Shown: positions 16,888-25,344, counted from the first letter of the stretch. The stretch is 64,000 nucleotides of DNA from Allonocardiopsis opalescens (GCF_003002095.1 NZ_PVZC01000001.1:1178001-1242000), one strand, 5' to 3'. The notes: generated from the sequence alone by a model not told the origin. Numbers and translations: made by a program.

Positions 16888-17324
16888 CCGTGCCGCGCAT
16901 CGACCCGGGCGCCACGGCGCCGCACGTCTACGCCGCCATGGCCACCTTCGACGCGGCCGCGCGCCAGGGCCTGGACCGGCGGCTGGCCGAACTGGTCCGC
17001 ATCCGCGCCTCCCAGCTCAACCGCTGCGACTTCTGCCGGGACACCCACGTCCGCGCGGCCAGGGACGCGGGCGAGGACGAGCGGCGGCTGCGGGCGCTGG
17101 AGACCTGGCGGGACAGCGCGCTGTTCACCGCGGCCGAGCGCGCCGCGCTGGCCCTGACCGAGTCGATGACCCTCATCTCCGACTCCGGCGTCCCGGCCGA
17201 GGTCTTCGCCGCCGCCGCCGAGCACTTCGATGCCGCGCGGCTGACCCGCCTGGTCTGGACGATCGCCGCCATCAACACCTGGAACCGGGTCGCGGTCGCC
17301 TCCGCGCTCGCCCCTCCGGGGTGA
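16884..17324 (+). CDS. AhpD-like/carboxymuconolactone decarboxylase family protein
   Basis: This 146-residue protein has the AhpD core: a CDFCRDTHV motif (CxxC followed by His) near residue 46 that gives thiol-disulfide or peroxidase chemistry. The length suits single-domain alkylhydroperoxidase-like proteins. GTG 16884 overlaps the methyltransferase stop by 4 bases; GTG 16890 is an alternative start. It is the last gene of the left-hand run and may protect or oxidise a pathway intermediate. Confidence 0.82.
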   Translation: MTVPRIDPGATAPHVYAAMATFDAAARQGLDRRLAELVRIRASQLNRCDFCRDTHVRAARDAGEDERRLRALETWRDSALFTAAERAALALTESMTLISDSGVPAEVFAAAAEHFDAARLTRLVWTIAAINTWNRVAVASALAPPG

Positions 17325-17704
17325 CGGACGGCCGAGCGGCGCGGCGCCCTCGGCACACGGAAGGCTGACGGACGGCCGCCCCCGACGCCGTGGACCGGGC
17401 GCCGGCCGGCGCCCGCACCCGCCCGCCGCGTACGCACCGTGAGCCACCGCCGCCACTCTGGACGCGGCGGGGTGAACGTCCGATGATGTGATCATGAACC
17501 GTCCACCGCCGCCGCCCGGCGCGCGCTCGGCCGGCTACGCAGGGTCGAGCCTTGCGCACCGGCCGTGCCGCCCGCCGCGCCGGACGCGCTCCGCCGCGCC
17601 GGTGCCCGCCACCGGGGCGGTAGCGCCGCACCCCGAGTAGCACCCCGGCCGAGCCGGGCCCGGCTCGGCCTCCCACCGCCGTACGAACGCGTTTGGGGAA
17701 GCCT
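17325..17704. other. 380-bp gap between the left cluster and the propeller-amidohydrolase gene
   Basis: No convincing gene was seen. A 48-codon frame from ATG 17494 to about 17640 is Pro/Arg/Ala-rich with no recognisable fold and was not called. A weak hairpin (GCCGAG with CTCGGC around 17331-17354) could end the upstream operon. The promoter of the next gene should lie here but no clear -10/-35 pair was recognised. Confidence 0.5.
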
Positions 17705-20700
17705 GTGAACAGTCCCGTCCCGTCCGACGACACCCCCGGCTCCACCATCTCCCCAGCGGCCCCCATCTCCCGGCGCAGACTCCTGCAGGCGACGGCCGCG
17801 GCCGGCGCGGTGGCCGCGGTCGCGGGCGCGCCGGCCGCGGCCGCGGCCCGCTCGCGGACCGTGCCGCTGTCCTTCACCGCCGCCACCAACGGCTCCGCGA
17901 CCCTGTCGCCCTCGGGCGACCGGCTCATCGCCGAGGTGCAGAACGTGCTGTGGTCGGTCCCCGGCGACGGCGGCGACGCGGTCGCGCTCACCCCGGCCGA
18001 CCTCGAACCCAACCGGCCCCAGTTCTCGCCCGACGGAAGCCGGCTGGTCGTGTGCGCCTACCGGGGCGGCGGCTTCCACCTGTGGACGCTGCGGCCCGAC
18101 GGCTCCCAGCTGCGGCAGCTCACCGAGGGGCCCTGGGACGACCGGGCGCCGAGCTGGTCGCCCGACGGCACCCGCGTCGCCTTCGCCTCCGAGCGCGCGG
18201 GCGATCCGGTGGCCGGCGGCCCGTACCGGATCTGGGTGCTCGACACCGGCTCCGGCGAGCTGGTCCAGCTGACCGGGCTGCCCGGCCAGGAGGGGCCCGG
18301 CCAGGACGGCGCCTGGGAGGACTTCGACCCCGCCTGGTCGCCCGACGGCGAGCGGGTGCTGTTCGTCCGGGCGACCGTCACCGAGGCGGGCGCGCTCGCG
18401 GCCCGCACCGTCGCCTCCGTGCCCGCCGGCGGCGGAGCCGTGCGCGCCGAGCACGCCGACGACTCCGGGGCGCAGCTCATGGTGCCGGCCGTCTCGCCGG
18501 GCGGGCGCCTCGCCTACCTGCGCACCACCCCGGCGCCCGCCGCCTCGTGCACGCTGGTCGTGGACGGCGCCGCCGTCGACGCGGGCGGCGACGTGGCGCC
18601 GGTGCCGGTCCGCTGGGTCGGCGAGGACGAGCTGCTGCTCAACGTCGACGGCCGCTTCCGGGTGCTCCGCCCCGGCGCGCCGGCCGGCGGGCGGGAGATC
18701 CCGTTCACCGCGGGCCTGCCCGTCGAGCGGCCCCGCTACCGGGTGAAGCGCTACGACTTCACCGGCGGCGGCAGCCGCCGGGTGCGCGGCATCCACCTGC
18801 CCGCGCTCTCCCCGGACGGCCGCACGGTGGCCTTCGCCGCCCTCAACGCGCTGTGGACGGCGCCGGTGTCCGGCGGCGCGCCCCGCAGGGTCGTGCGCGC
18901 CGAGCCCACCCGCTACCTGCTGGCCCCGTCGTGGACTCCCGACGGGCGCGGCCTGGTCTACGCCGACGACCGCGACGGCCTGCTCGCGGTCCGCCGCCGC
19001 GACCTGGCCTCCGGCGAGGAGACCGTGCTGGCCTCCGGCGGCCGCGTCTTCCCGGCGCTCTCGCCCGATGGGCGGCGGCTGGCGGCCCTGGACATGCTCG
19101 GCAATCTGGTCGTGCGCGAGCTGGAGTCCGGCGAGGAGCGGGTGCTCGCCGCGCCGCTGGGCGGCGGCGGGCTGCCCGGCGGTCCCAGCTGGTCGCCCGA
19201 CGGCCGCCGCGTCGCGCTGTGCGACCGCAACCGGCTCAACATGCGCTTCCGCGAGGGCTACAACCTGATCCGGGTGGTCGACACCGAGACCGGCGACTCC
19301 GCCCTGCACGCCGCCGGACCGCACGTCTCGCTCTCCGACCGCTACGCCTCGGGGCCCGCCTGGTCGCCGGACGGCCGGTGGATGGCGCTGGTGACCGAGT
19401 CGGCGCTGTGGGTGCTGCCGGTGCGCTCCGACGGCAGCCCCGACGGCGAGCCGCGCCGGCTCACCTCGGAGGCGGCCGACCACCCCTCCTGGTCGGGCGA
19501 CTCCCGCACCCTGCTCTACCTGTCGTCGGGCCGGCTGCGCACGGTGGGCGTGGACGGCGGCCGGGCCCGCACCGTGCCCGTGGCGCTGGACTACCGGCGG
19601 CCGCGCGCCGCCGACACGGTCGTGCGGGCCGGCCGGCTGTGGGACGGCACCGGCGAGACCGTCCGCGAGGACGTCGACGTGGTGGTGCGCGACGGGCGGA
19701 TCGCCGCCGTCGAGCCGCACCGGCCCGGCCGCGCGGCCGCCCGCCGCGTGGACGCCTCGGACCGGACGGTGATCCCCGGGCTGTGGGACAGCCACATCCA
19801 CCCGTGGCAGAGCACCTACGGCGGGCGGCAGACCGCGCTGCAGCTGGCGTACGGGATCACCACCGCGGTCTCGCTCGGCGGCTTCTGCTACGAGCAGGCC
19901 CGGCTGCGCGAGGCGGTCAACAGCGGGGAGCTGGCCGGGCCGCGGCTGCTGGCCACCGGCGAGCTGCTGGACGGCGCCCGCGTCGCCTACAGCATGGGCC
20001 GCGCGCACGCCACCCGCGCGGGGCTGCGCCGCTCGCTGGCGCGGGCCGCCGCGCTGGACTGGGACTTCGTCAAGACCTATGTGCGGGCCCCCGGCTGGGT
20101 GATGGCCGAGGCGGCGGCCTTCGCGCACGACCGCCTCGGCGTGCGCACCGGCAGCCACCTGTGCTCGCCCGGCGTGCAGCTGGGCCAGGACCTCACCACC
20201 CACCTGCAGGCGACGCAGCGATTGGAGTACGGGCACGCCACCTCGGCCACCGGCCGCGCCTACGGCGACGTCGAGGAGATCTACACCGCCGCGGACTTCC
20301 GGCTGGTGGCCACCCCGTTCACGGCGGGCCCGCTGCTGGGCGCGGACCCGGCGCTGGCCGAGGACCCCCGGGTGACCGCGCTGATGCCGCCCTGGGACGC
20401 CACCGCCGTGCGCGACCAGGCGGCCGCGCCGCCGACCGAGGCGCAGCTGGCCACCCTGGACATCGAGACGGCGGTGTACCGCCGCATCCTGGCCGGGGGC
20501 GGGGTGGTCGCCCTCGGCACCGACCAGCCGCTGGTGCCGGTGGGCCTGCACCTGCACCTGGCGCTGCGGGCGCTGCACCGGGCCGGGTTGTCGGTGGCCG
20601 AGACCCTGCGCACGGCGACCGTGCTGCCGGCGCGCGCCTTCGGCGCCGAGGACCGGCTCGGCACGGTGGAGGAGGGCAAGCTGGCCGACCTGACCATCGT

Positions 20701-20899
20701 GGCGGGCGACCCCTTCGCGGACCTCGCCGACCTGGTCCGCACCGAGTCGGTGCTGCGCGGCGGGGTGCCGTTCACCCAGGCCGAGCTGGTGGAGTCCTTC
20801 AGCGGCACCGCCGATCCGATGCTCGCCGCCGCCCATGACGACCACTGGCGGGAGGTGGGCGGGCAGCTGCGCCGCGACGGCTGCTGCGACGGCTCCTGA
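17705..20899 (+). CDS. Tat-exported TolB-like beta-propeller/amidohydrolase
   Basis: This is a 1064-residue two-part protein. The N-terminus has a twin-arginine signal (SRRRLLQA near residue 20, then an Ala-rich hydrophobic stretch ending in AAAAA). Residues of about 50-640 contain repeated SPDG/WSPDG blades of a TolB/WD40-like propeller. Residues of about 640-1050 are an amidohydrolase with VIPGLWDSHIHPW (first metal-binding His pair), a HLCSPG segment, and LGTDQPL with the late metal Asp. Members act as secreted imidazolonepropionase-like or prolidase-like hydrolases. GTG 17705 has a GGGGAAG site with short spacing; TTG 17693 is an alternative. Confidence 0.85.
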   Translation: MNSPVPSDDTPGSTISPAAPISRRRLLQATAAAGAVAAVAGAPAAAAARSRTVPLSFTAATNGSATLSPSGDRLIAEVQNVLWSVPGDGGDAVALTPADLEPNRPQFSPDGSRLVVCAYRGGGFHLWTLRPDGSQLRQLTEGPWDDRAPSWSPDGTRVAFASERAGDPVAGGPYRIWVLDTGSGELVQLTGLPGQEGPGQDGAWEDFDPAWSPDGERVLFVRATVTEAGALAARTVASVPAGGGAVRAEHADDSGAQLMVPAVSPGGRLAYLRTTPAPAASCTLVVDGAAVDAGGDVAPVPVRWVGEDELLLNVDGRFRVLRPGAPAGGREIPFTAGLPVERPRYRVKRYDFTGGGSRRVRGIHLPALSPDGRTVAFAALNALWTAPVSGGAPRRVVRAEPTRYLLAPSWTPDGRGLVYADDRDGLLAVRRRDLASGEETVLASGGRVFPALSPDGRRLAALDMLGNLVVRELESGEERVLAAPLGGGGLPGGPSWSPDGRRVALCDRNRLNMRFREGYNLIRVVDTETGDSALHAAGPHVSLSDRYASGPAWSPDGRWMALVTESALWVLPVRSDGSPDGEPRRLTSEAADHPSWSGDSRTLLYLSSGRLRTVGVDGGRARTVPVALDYRRPRAADTVVRAGRLWDGTGETVREDVDVVVRDGRIAAVEPHRPGRAAARRVDASDRTVIPGLWDSHIHPWQSTYGGRQTALQLAYGITTAVSLGGFCYEQARLREAVNSGELAGPRLLATGELLDGARVAYSMGRAHATRAGLRRSLARAAALDWDFVKTYVRAPGWVMAEAAAFAHDRLGVRTGSHLCSPGVQLGQDLTTHLQATQRLEYGHATSATGRAYGDVEEIYTAADFRLVATPFTAGPLLGADPALAEDPRVTALMPPWDATAVRDQAAAPPTEAQLATLDIETAVYRRILAGGGVVALGTDQPLVPVGLHLHLALRALHRAGLSVAETLRTATVLPARAFGAEDRLGTVEEGKLADLTIVAGDPFADLADLVRTESVLRGGVPFTQAELVESFSGTADPMLAAAHDDHWREVGGQLRRDGCCDGS

Positions 20900-20961
20900 C
20901 CGGCGGCTTCGGCCGCGACCCCGCCTACCGGGGTGGCGCGGCGGGGACCGGGCGCGCCGCG

Positions 20962-20976
20962 GCCGCCTGAGGCGGC
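20962..20976. terminator. small GC hairpin between convergent genes
   Basis: GCCGCC-TGA-GGCGGC forms a 6-bp stem in the gap between the propeller-amidohydrolase gene and the convergent arsR-arsN gene. There is no T-run. It is a weak candidate for a bidirectional terminator. Confidence 0.35.
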
Positions 20977-21002
20977 GGTCGCGCGTGCCCGCCCCGCCCC
21001 GG

Positions 21003-21869
21003 TCAGCAGGCCGGCCCGCAGCCGCCGGTGTCGGCGCGGCGGCGCTCCAGCAGGACGGTGTCGTGCCAGCGCCCGTGGTGCAGGGCGACGCGGTCGCGCA
21101 CGCCGAGGGTGCGGAAGCCGGCCATGCGGTGCAGGGCCAGGGCGGCCTTGTTCTCCGGCGCCAGGGTGGTCTGCAGCGTCCACAGGCCGCCGGCGTCGGC
21201 CGCGGTGACCTGGCGGTGGATCAGCGCCTTGCCCACGCCCCGGCCCCGCGAGGCCGCGGCGACGTAGACGGAGGTCTCGGCGAGCCCGGCGTAGGCGGGC
21301 CGGGCCGAGACGGGCGCGGCGGCCGCCCAGCCGACCGGCTCGCCGTCGATCTCGGCCACCCAGCGGTGGTCCGGCAGCCACTCGGCGTCCAGTTCGGCCG
21401 CGCCGGGCGCCTCGGTGGCGAAGGCGGCGTCGCCCGAGGCCGCGCCCTCGGCGTACATCGCGCGGACCGCGCCGAGGTCGGCCGGCTCCATGGCGCGCAC
21501 CGCGACGTCCTCGGGCAGGTCGGTCGGGCAGCACGGGCGGGCGGCGAGCAGGCCCATCACCGCGTCGGCGGCGTGCGGCAGGCCGGTGCAGCAGGCGGGG
21601 TTGATCGCCACCCGGGTGGAGGTGCCGTCCTTGGTCAGGGTGACGAAGCCGACCTCGGCGAGCTTGCGCAGGTGGTGGGAGACGGTGGGCTGGCCGATGC
21701 CGAGCGCCGCGGCCAGCTCCCCGACGCTGGTGGTGCCCGGCCGGGAGGCGACGGTGTGCAGCAGCCGGACGCGGGTGGGCTCGGCCAGGCAGGCGAACCA
21801 GCCGGCGTAGGTCTCGGCGTCGGCGACCGGCAGCGCGGCGGGCGGGGCGGCGGGCGTCGTCGTGGTCAT
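21003..21869 (-). CDS. ArsR-family repressor fused to an ArsN-type GNAT N-acetyltransferase
   Basis: This is a 288-residue fusion. Residues of about 20-100 are a winged-helix ArsR domain (FACLAEPTRVRLL, then IGQPTVSHHLRKL recognition helix). Cysteine pairs follow in the linker (PACCTG, RPCCPTD) and may bind As(III). Residues of about 125-275 are a GNAT acetyltransferase of the phosphinothricin/arsinothricin type, with the acetyl-CoA loop SRGRGVGKAL and the LALHRMAGF segment. Family members (ArsN1) detoxify arsinothricin by N-acetylation. The start is taken at ATG 21869; GTG 21887 is a possible leaderless alternative. It is divergent from the arsO-like gene, with three ATCGA-type dyads between them. 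Confidence 0.85.
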   Translation of the reverse strand: MTTTTPAAPPAALPVADAETYAGWFACLAEPTRVRLLHTVASRPGTTSVGELAAALGIGQPTVSHHLRKLAEVGFVTLTKDGTSTRVAINPACCTGLPHAADAVMGLLAARPCCPTDLPEDVAVRAMEPADLGAVRAMYAEGAASGDAAFATEAPGAAELDAEWLPDHRWVAEIDGEPVGWAAAAPVSARPAYAGLAETSVYVAAASRGRGVGKALIHRQVTAADAGGLWTLQTTLAPENKAALALHRMAGFRTLGVRDRVALHHGRWHDTVLLERRRADTGGCGPAC

Positions 21870-21874
21870 GCCCT

Positions 21875-21950
21875 CATTATCGACCACGATCGATGCTTGC
21901 GTCCATCGACATCCGTCGATAATGTCGCCCTTGATCGACAGATATCGATG
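21875..21950. promoter_or_regulatory. three operator-like ATCGA/TCGAT dyads in the arsR-arsN/arsO-like divergent promoter
   Basis: Three dyads lie in 76 bp: 21875-21895, 21904-21924 and 21931-21950. The first two are mirror images of each other, with CATTATCGAC and TCGATG ends in opposite order. The third joins a GATCGA arm to an ATCGATG arm. They are AT-rich relative to the surroundings and sit between the two start codons. They are probably binding sites of the ArsR domain encoded alongside. Confidence 0.7.
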
Positions 21951-21964
21951 AAAGGGGCGGAGTC

Positions 21965-23314
21965 ATGGCCGACGGACATCCCGTGGTGGTGGTCGGTGCG
22001 GGCCCGGTGGGGCTGGCCGCGGCGGCGGAGCTGGCGGAGCGGGGCGTACCCGTGCTGGTCCTGGAGCGGGGCGCCGCCGCCGGCGCGGCGGTGCGCGAGT
22101 GGGGGCACGTCCGGCTGTTCTCGGCCTGGCGGGAGCTGGTCGACCCGGCCGCGGCGCGGCTGCTGGCGAGCGCGGGCTGGACGCGGCCGGCCGACGAGCG
22201 CTACCCCACGGGGGCCGAGTGGGCCGGGTCCTACCTGGCGCCGCTCGCCGCGGCCCTGGGGGAGCGGGTCCGCTTCGGGGCCGAGGTGGTCGGGGTGAGC
22301 CGGCAGGGCCGGGACCGGGTGGTGGACGCCGAGCGGGCCGGGCTGCCGTTCACCGTGCGCGTCCGCCGCGCCGGCGGCGCCGAGGAGCGGATCTCGGCCC
22401 GCGCCGTCGTCGACGCCTCGGGCACCTGGGGCGCGCCCAATCCGCTGGGCGCCGACGGGCTGCCCGCGCTCGGCGAGGCGGCCGCGGCGGACCGGATCTC
22501 CTACCGCGTCCCCGACCTGGCCGACCCGGCCGTGCGGGCCCGGTACGCGGGGCGGCGCACGGCGGTGGCCGGCAGCGGGCACTCGGCGCTGACGGCGCTG
22601 GTCGCGCTGGCGCGGCTGGCCGAGGAGGAGCCCGGCACCCGGGTGCTGTGGGTGCTGCGCCGGGGCGAGGTGGGCGACGCCTTCGGCGGCGGGGCGGCCG
22701 ACCAGCTGGCGGCGCGCGGCGCGCTGGGGGAGCGGGCCCGCCAGGCCGTGCGGGCCGGTCAGGTGGAGGTGGTGGCCGGCTTCCGCACCGCCGAGGCGCG
22801 TGCCGGGTCCGGCGGCGTGGTGCTGGTGGACGACACCGGCCGCGCGCTGGACCCGGTGCACGAGGTGCTGGCGCTGACCGGCTTCCGCCCCGAGCTGTCG
22901 TGGCTGTCGGAGATCCGGCTCGGACTGGACCCCGCCCTCCAGGCCCCGGTGGCGCTGGCGCCGCTGATCGACCCGAACACGCACTCCTGCGGCACCGTCT
23001 ACCCGCACGGCGCCGCGGAGCTGGCGCATCCGGAGCCCGGCTTCTACCTTGCCGGGATGAAGTCCTACGGCCGCGCCCCCACCTTCCTGGCGCTGACCGG
23101 CTTCGAGCAGGTCCGCAGCATCGCCGCCGCCATCGACGGCGACCACGAGGCGGCCGCCCAGGTGGAGCTGGTGCTGCCCGAGACCGGGGTCTGCTCCGGC
23201 CCCGGCCTCGCCGACGACGCTCCGGCCGCCGCCGTCACCGCCGGCGGCTGCTGCGGAGGCGGCGGGCCCGAGCCGGTCGAGCTGGTCCGTCCGGGCGCCG
23301 CCGCGCCGCGCTGA
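21965..23314 (+). CDS. ArsO-like flavin-dependent monooxygenase/oxidoreductase of the ars island
   Basis: This 449-residue protein starts at ATG 21965 behind AAAGGGGCGGAG. The N-terminal FAD motif is VVVGAGPVGLAAAAEL. A second dinucleotide motif (AVAGSGHSALTALVAL) lies near residue 200, as in flavin monooxygenases, and a LTGFRPEL ATG-like segment lies near 305. Comparable genes occur as arsO in actinomycete ars operons; the exact reaction in arsenic handling is not settled. The C-terminal tail is Cys/Gly-rich (GGCCGGGG) plus an extra Cys about 25 residues earlier, which could bind a metalloid. It is divergent from the arsR-arsN fusion and convergent with acr3. Confidence 0.72.
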   Translation: MADGHPVVVVGAGPVGLAAAAELAERGVPVLVLERGAAAGAAVREWGHVRLFSAWRELVDPAAARLLASAGWTRPADERYPTGAEWAGSYLAPLAAALGERVRFGAEVVGVSRQGRDRVVDAERAGLPFTVRVRRAGGAEERISARAVVDASGTWGAPNPLGADGLPALGEAAAADRISYRVPDLADPAVRARYAGRRTAVAGSGHSALTALVALARLAEEEPGTRVLWVLRRGEVGDAFGGGAADQLAARGALGERARQAVRAGQVEVVAGFRTAEARAGSGGVVLVDDTGRALDPVHEVLALTGFRPELSWLSEIRLGLDPALQAPVALAPLIDPNTHSCGTVYPHGAAELAHPEPGFYLAGMKSYGRAPTFLALTGFEQVRSIAAAIDGDHEAAAQVELVLPETGVCSGPGLADDAPAAAVTAGGCCGGGGPEPVELVRPGAAAPR

Positions 23315-23319
23315 CCCGG

Positions 23320-23356
23320 GCCGGGGCGGGCGGCCCCCTCCGCCGTCCGCCCCGGC
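23320..23356. terminator. bidirectional hairpin terminator between arsO-like gene and acr3
   Basis: Perfect 10-bp arms, GCCGGGGCGG at 23320-23329 and CCGCCCCGGC at 23347-23356, flank a 17-base loop. The hairpin fills the short gap between two convergent genes and its last base abuts the acr3 stop codon. There is no T-run, which is usual in very GC-rich actinomycetes. Confidence 0.6.
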
Positions 23357-24448
23357 TCAGGCGGCCGGGGGTGCGGCGGCCGCCGGCGCGGGCGCGGGGA
23401 AGAAGCGCCGCGCCCACAGCGAGACGTACACGAGTCCGACCAGCACGGGCACCTCGATGAGCGGGCCGACGACGCCGGCCAGCGCCTGCCCGGAGGTGAC
23501 GCCGAAGACGCCGATGGCCACCGCGATGGCGAGTTCGAAGTTGTTGCCGGCGGCGGTGAAGGCGAGGGTGGTGGAGCGCTGGTAGGACAGCCGGATCGCC
23601 CGGCCGAGCAGCATGGACAGGCCCCACATCAGCGCGAAGTAGACCAGCAGCGGCACGGCGATGCGCGCGACGTCCAGGGGCCGCGAGGTGATCGCCTCGC
23701 CCTGGAGCGCGAACAGGATGACGATGGTGAACAGCAGGCCGTACAGGGCGGCGGGGCCGATACGGGGGAGGAACCGCTCCTCGTACCAGCTCCGGCCCCG
23801 GGCGCGCTCGCCCAGCAGGCGGGTGAGGTATCCGGCCGCCAGCGGGATGCCGAGGAAGATCAGCACGCTCTGGGCGATCTCCCAGCCGGACACCTCGATG
23901 CCGCTGCGCTCCAGGCCCAGCCAGCCGGGAAGCAGGTCGAGGTAGAACCAGCCGAGGACGCCGAAGGCGAGCACCTGGAAGACGGAGTTGAGCGCCACCA
24001 GCACGGCCGCCGCCTCGCGGTCGCCGCAGGCGAGGTCGTTCCAGATGATCACCATCGCGATGCAGCGGGCCAGCCCCACGATGATCAGCCCGGTGCGGAA
24101 CTCCGGCAGGTCGGCCAGGAAGATCCAGGCGAGGGCGAACATCACCGCCGGCCCGACCAGCCAGTTCAGCACCAGCGAGGAGACCAGCAGCCGCGCGTCG
24201 CCGGTGACGGTGTCCAGCCGGTCGTAGCGGACCTTGGCCAGCACCGGGTACATCATCAGCAGCAGGCCGAGCGCGATCGGCAGCGACACCCCGCCGAGCT
24301 GGACCGCCTCCAGCGCGCCGCCCAGGCCGGGCACCAGCCGGCCCAGGCCGAGCCCGGCGGCCATCGCCAGCCCGATCCACACCGGCAGCAGCCGGTCCAG
24401 GGCGGACAGCCGGGGCGGCGCGCTCGCGCCGGGGGTGGGCGGGGCCAT
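23357..24448 (-). CDS. acr3: Acr3-family arsenite efflux permease
   Basis: This is a 363-residue membrane protein with about ten hydrophobic segments, the usual Acr3 size. The family segment LARCIAMVIIWNDLACGD is present; Cys129 matches the conserved membrane cysteine needed for As(III) transport. The late segment FTAAGNNFELAIAVAIG is also typical of Acr3. ATG 24448 is preceded by GGAGGG. It exports arsenite using the proton gradient. It is divergent from arsC across a region with two ATCAA-N6-TTGAT-like sites, so both are probably controlled by the small ArsR at 25027-25344. Confidence 0.93.
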   Translation of the reverse strand: MAPPTPGASAPPRLSALDRLLPVWIGLAMAAGLGLGRLVPGLGGALEAVQLGGVSLPIALGLLLMMYPVLAKVRYDRLDTVTGDARLLVSSLVLNWLVGPAVMFALAWIFLADLPEFRTGLIIVGLARCIAMVIIWNDLACGDREAAAVLVALNSVFQVLAFGVLGWFYLDLLPGWLGLERSGIEVSGWEIAQSVLIFLGIPLAAGYLTRLLGERARGRSWYEERFLPRIGPAALYGLLFTIVILFALQGEAITSRPLDVARIAVPLLVYFALMWGLSMLLGRAIRLSYQRSTTLAFTAAGNNFELAIAVAIGVFGVTSGQALAGVVGPLIEVPVLVGLVYVSLWARRFFPAPAPAAAAPPAA

Positions 24449-24496
24449 CGCGGGTGTCCCTCCGTCGTGGGTGGTGCGCGGACGGGAACACGTTAC

Positions 24497-24528
24497 ATCA
24501 ATATGGATTGATATCAATATGGGCTGAT
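24497..24528. promoter_or_regulatory. two abutting ArsR operators between acr3 and arsC
   Basis: ATCAATATGGATTGAT (24497-24512) and ATCAATATGGGCTGAT (24513-24528) lie head to tail. They match the classical ArsR half-site form ATCAA-N6-TTGAT (the second has one arm weakened). The sequence is markedly AT-rich against the surroundings and lies between divergent acr3 and arsC. Confidence 0.8.
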
Positions 24529-24597
24529 AGGTTGTCGGTGGGCGGAGCGGCCACCGGGCCGCGCCGCGGCAGCTCCCTTGCGGAAGAGGTGGTCCCC

Positions 24598-25011
24598 GTG
24601 TCGGACAAGCCCAGCGTGCTGTTCGTCTGCGTGCACAACGCCGGCCGCTCCCAGATGGCCGCCGGCCTGCTGGCCCACCTGGCCGGAGACCGGGTGGAGG
24701 TGCGCTCGGCCGGGTCGGAGCCGGCGGAGTCGGTGAACCCGGTGGCGGTGGCGGCGATGGCCGAGATCGGCATCGACATCACCGGCGAGCGGCCCAAGGT
24801 CCTCACCGCCGACGCCGTCCGGTCCAGCGACGTGGTCATCACCATGGGCTGCGGCGACGCCTGCCCGGTCTTCCCCGGCAAGCGCTACCTGGACTGGGAG
24901 CTGGACGACCCCGCCGGGCAGCCCATCGAGAAGGTGCGCCCGGTGCGCGAGGAGATCCGCCGCCGGATCGAGGGCCTGCTGGCCGAACTCGGCGTGCCCG
25001 TGCGCGGCTGA
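24598..25011 (+). CDS. arsC: arsenate reductase, low-molecular-weight phosphatase type
   Basis: This 137-residue protein has the active-site loop CVHNAGRS (CX5R, Cys11-Arg17), a later GCGDACP pair and the LDWELDDP segment of thioredoxin- or mycothiol-coupled ArsC. It reduces As(V) to As(III), which Acr3 then exports. GTG 24598 is chosen with GAGGTGG upstream; the frame is open further but without a better site. It is convergent with arsR at 25027, leaving 15 bases between the stops. Confidence 0.92.
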   Translation: MSDKPSVLFVCVHNAGRSQMAAGLLAHLAGDRVEVRSAGSEPAESVNPVAVAAMAEIGIDITGERPKVLTADAVRSSDVVITMGCGDACPVFPGKRYLDWELDDPAGQPIEKVRPVREEIRRRIEGLLAELGVPVRG

Positions 25012-25026
25012 GCCCCGGGCGCAGCC

Positions 25027-25344
25027 TCAGCACGGGCGGTAGTGCCCGCCCGCCCGCTCGGCGCGGTCGGCCAGCCCGCCCAGCGCGTCGGCGAGTTCGG
25101 CGACCGCCTCGGCGCGCAGCCGGTAGTAGGTGAACCGCCCCTTCGGCTCGGTGTCGACCAGCCCGGCCTCGCGCAGCACCCTCAGGTGGTGGCTGACGGT
25201 GGGCTGGCGCGCCCCGGTCTCCTCGATGAGGTGGCAGGTGCACATCTGCTCGGTGGCCAGCAGCGCCACGATCCGGGCCCGCAGCGGATCGCCGAACAGC
25301 GCGACCGCGGCCTCCGCCACCGGATCCCGCGCGGATATCAGCAT
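25027..25344 (-). CDS. arsR: ArsR/SmtB-family metalloid-responsive repressor
   Basis: This 105-residue winged-helix protein is a single ArsR domain. The classical arsenic-sensing pair Cys35/Cys37 lies in EQMCTCHLIEE, and the recognition helix reads RQPTVSHHLRVL. It should dimerise, bind DNA without As(III) and release on binding it. An operator copy overlaps its own start codon, so it is autoregulated. It differs from the ArsR domain of the 21003-21869 fusion in both sensor cysteines and likely DNA site. Confidence 0.92.
   Translation of the reverse strand: MLISARDPVAEAAVALFGDPLRARIVALLATEQMCTCHLIEETGARQPTVSHHLRVLREAGLVDTEPKGRFTYYRLRAEAVAELADALGGLADRAERAGGHYRPC

Noticed and set aside
17494-17640. 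Possible 48-codon gene in the gap before the propeller-amidohydrolase
   Set aside because: It is Pro/Arg-rich with no good ribosome site and no family features.
17492-20845. Minus-strand open frame of 1117 codons
   Set aside because: It is the antisense shadow of the propeller-amidohydrolase gene in very GC-rich DNA. Its translation is low-complexity (Gln/His/Gly/Arg/Val-rich) with no domain, while the plus strand has clear motifs.
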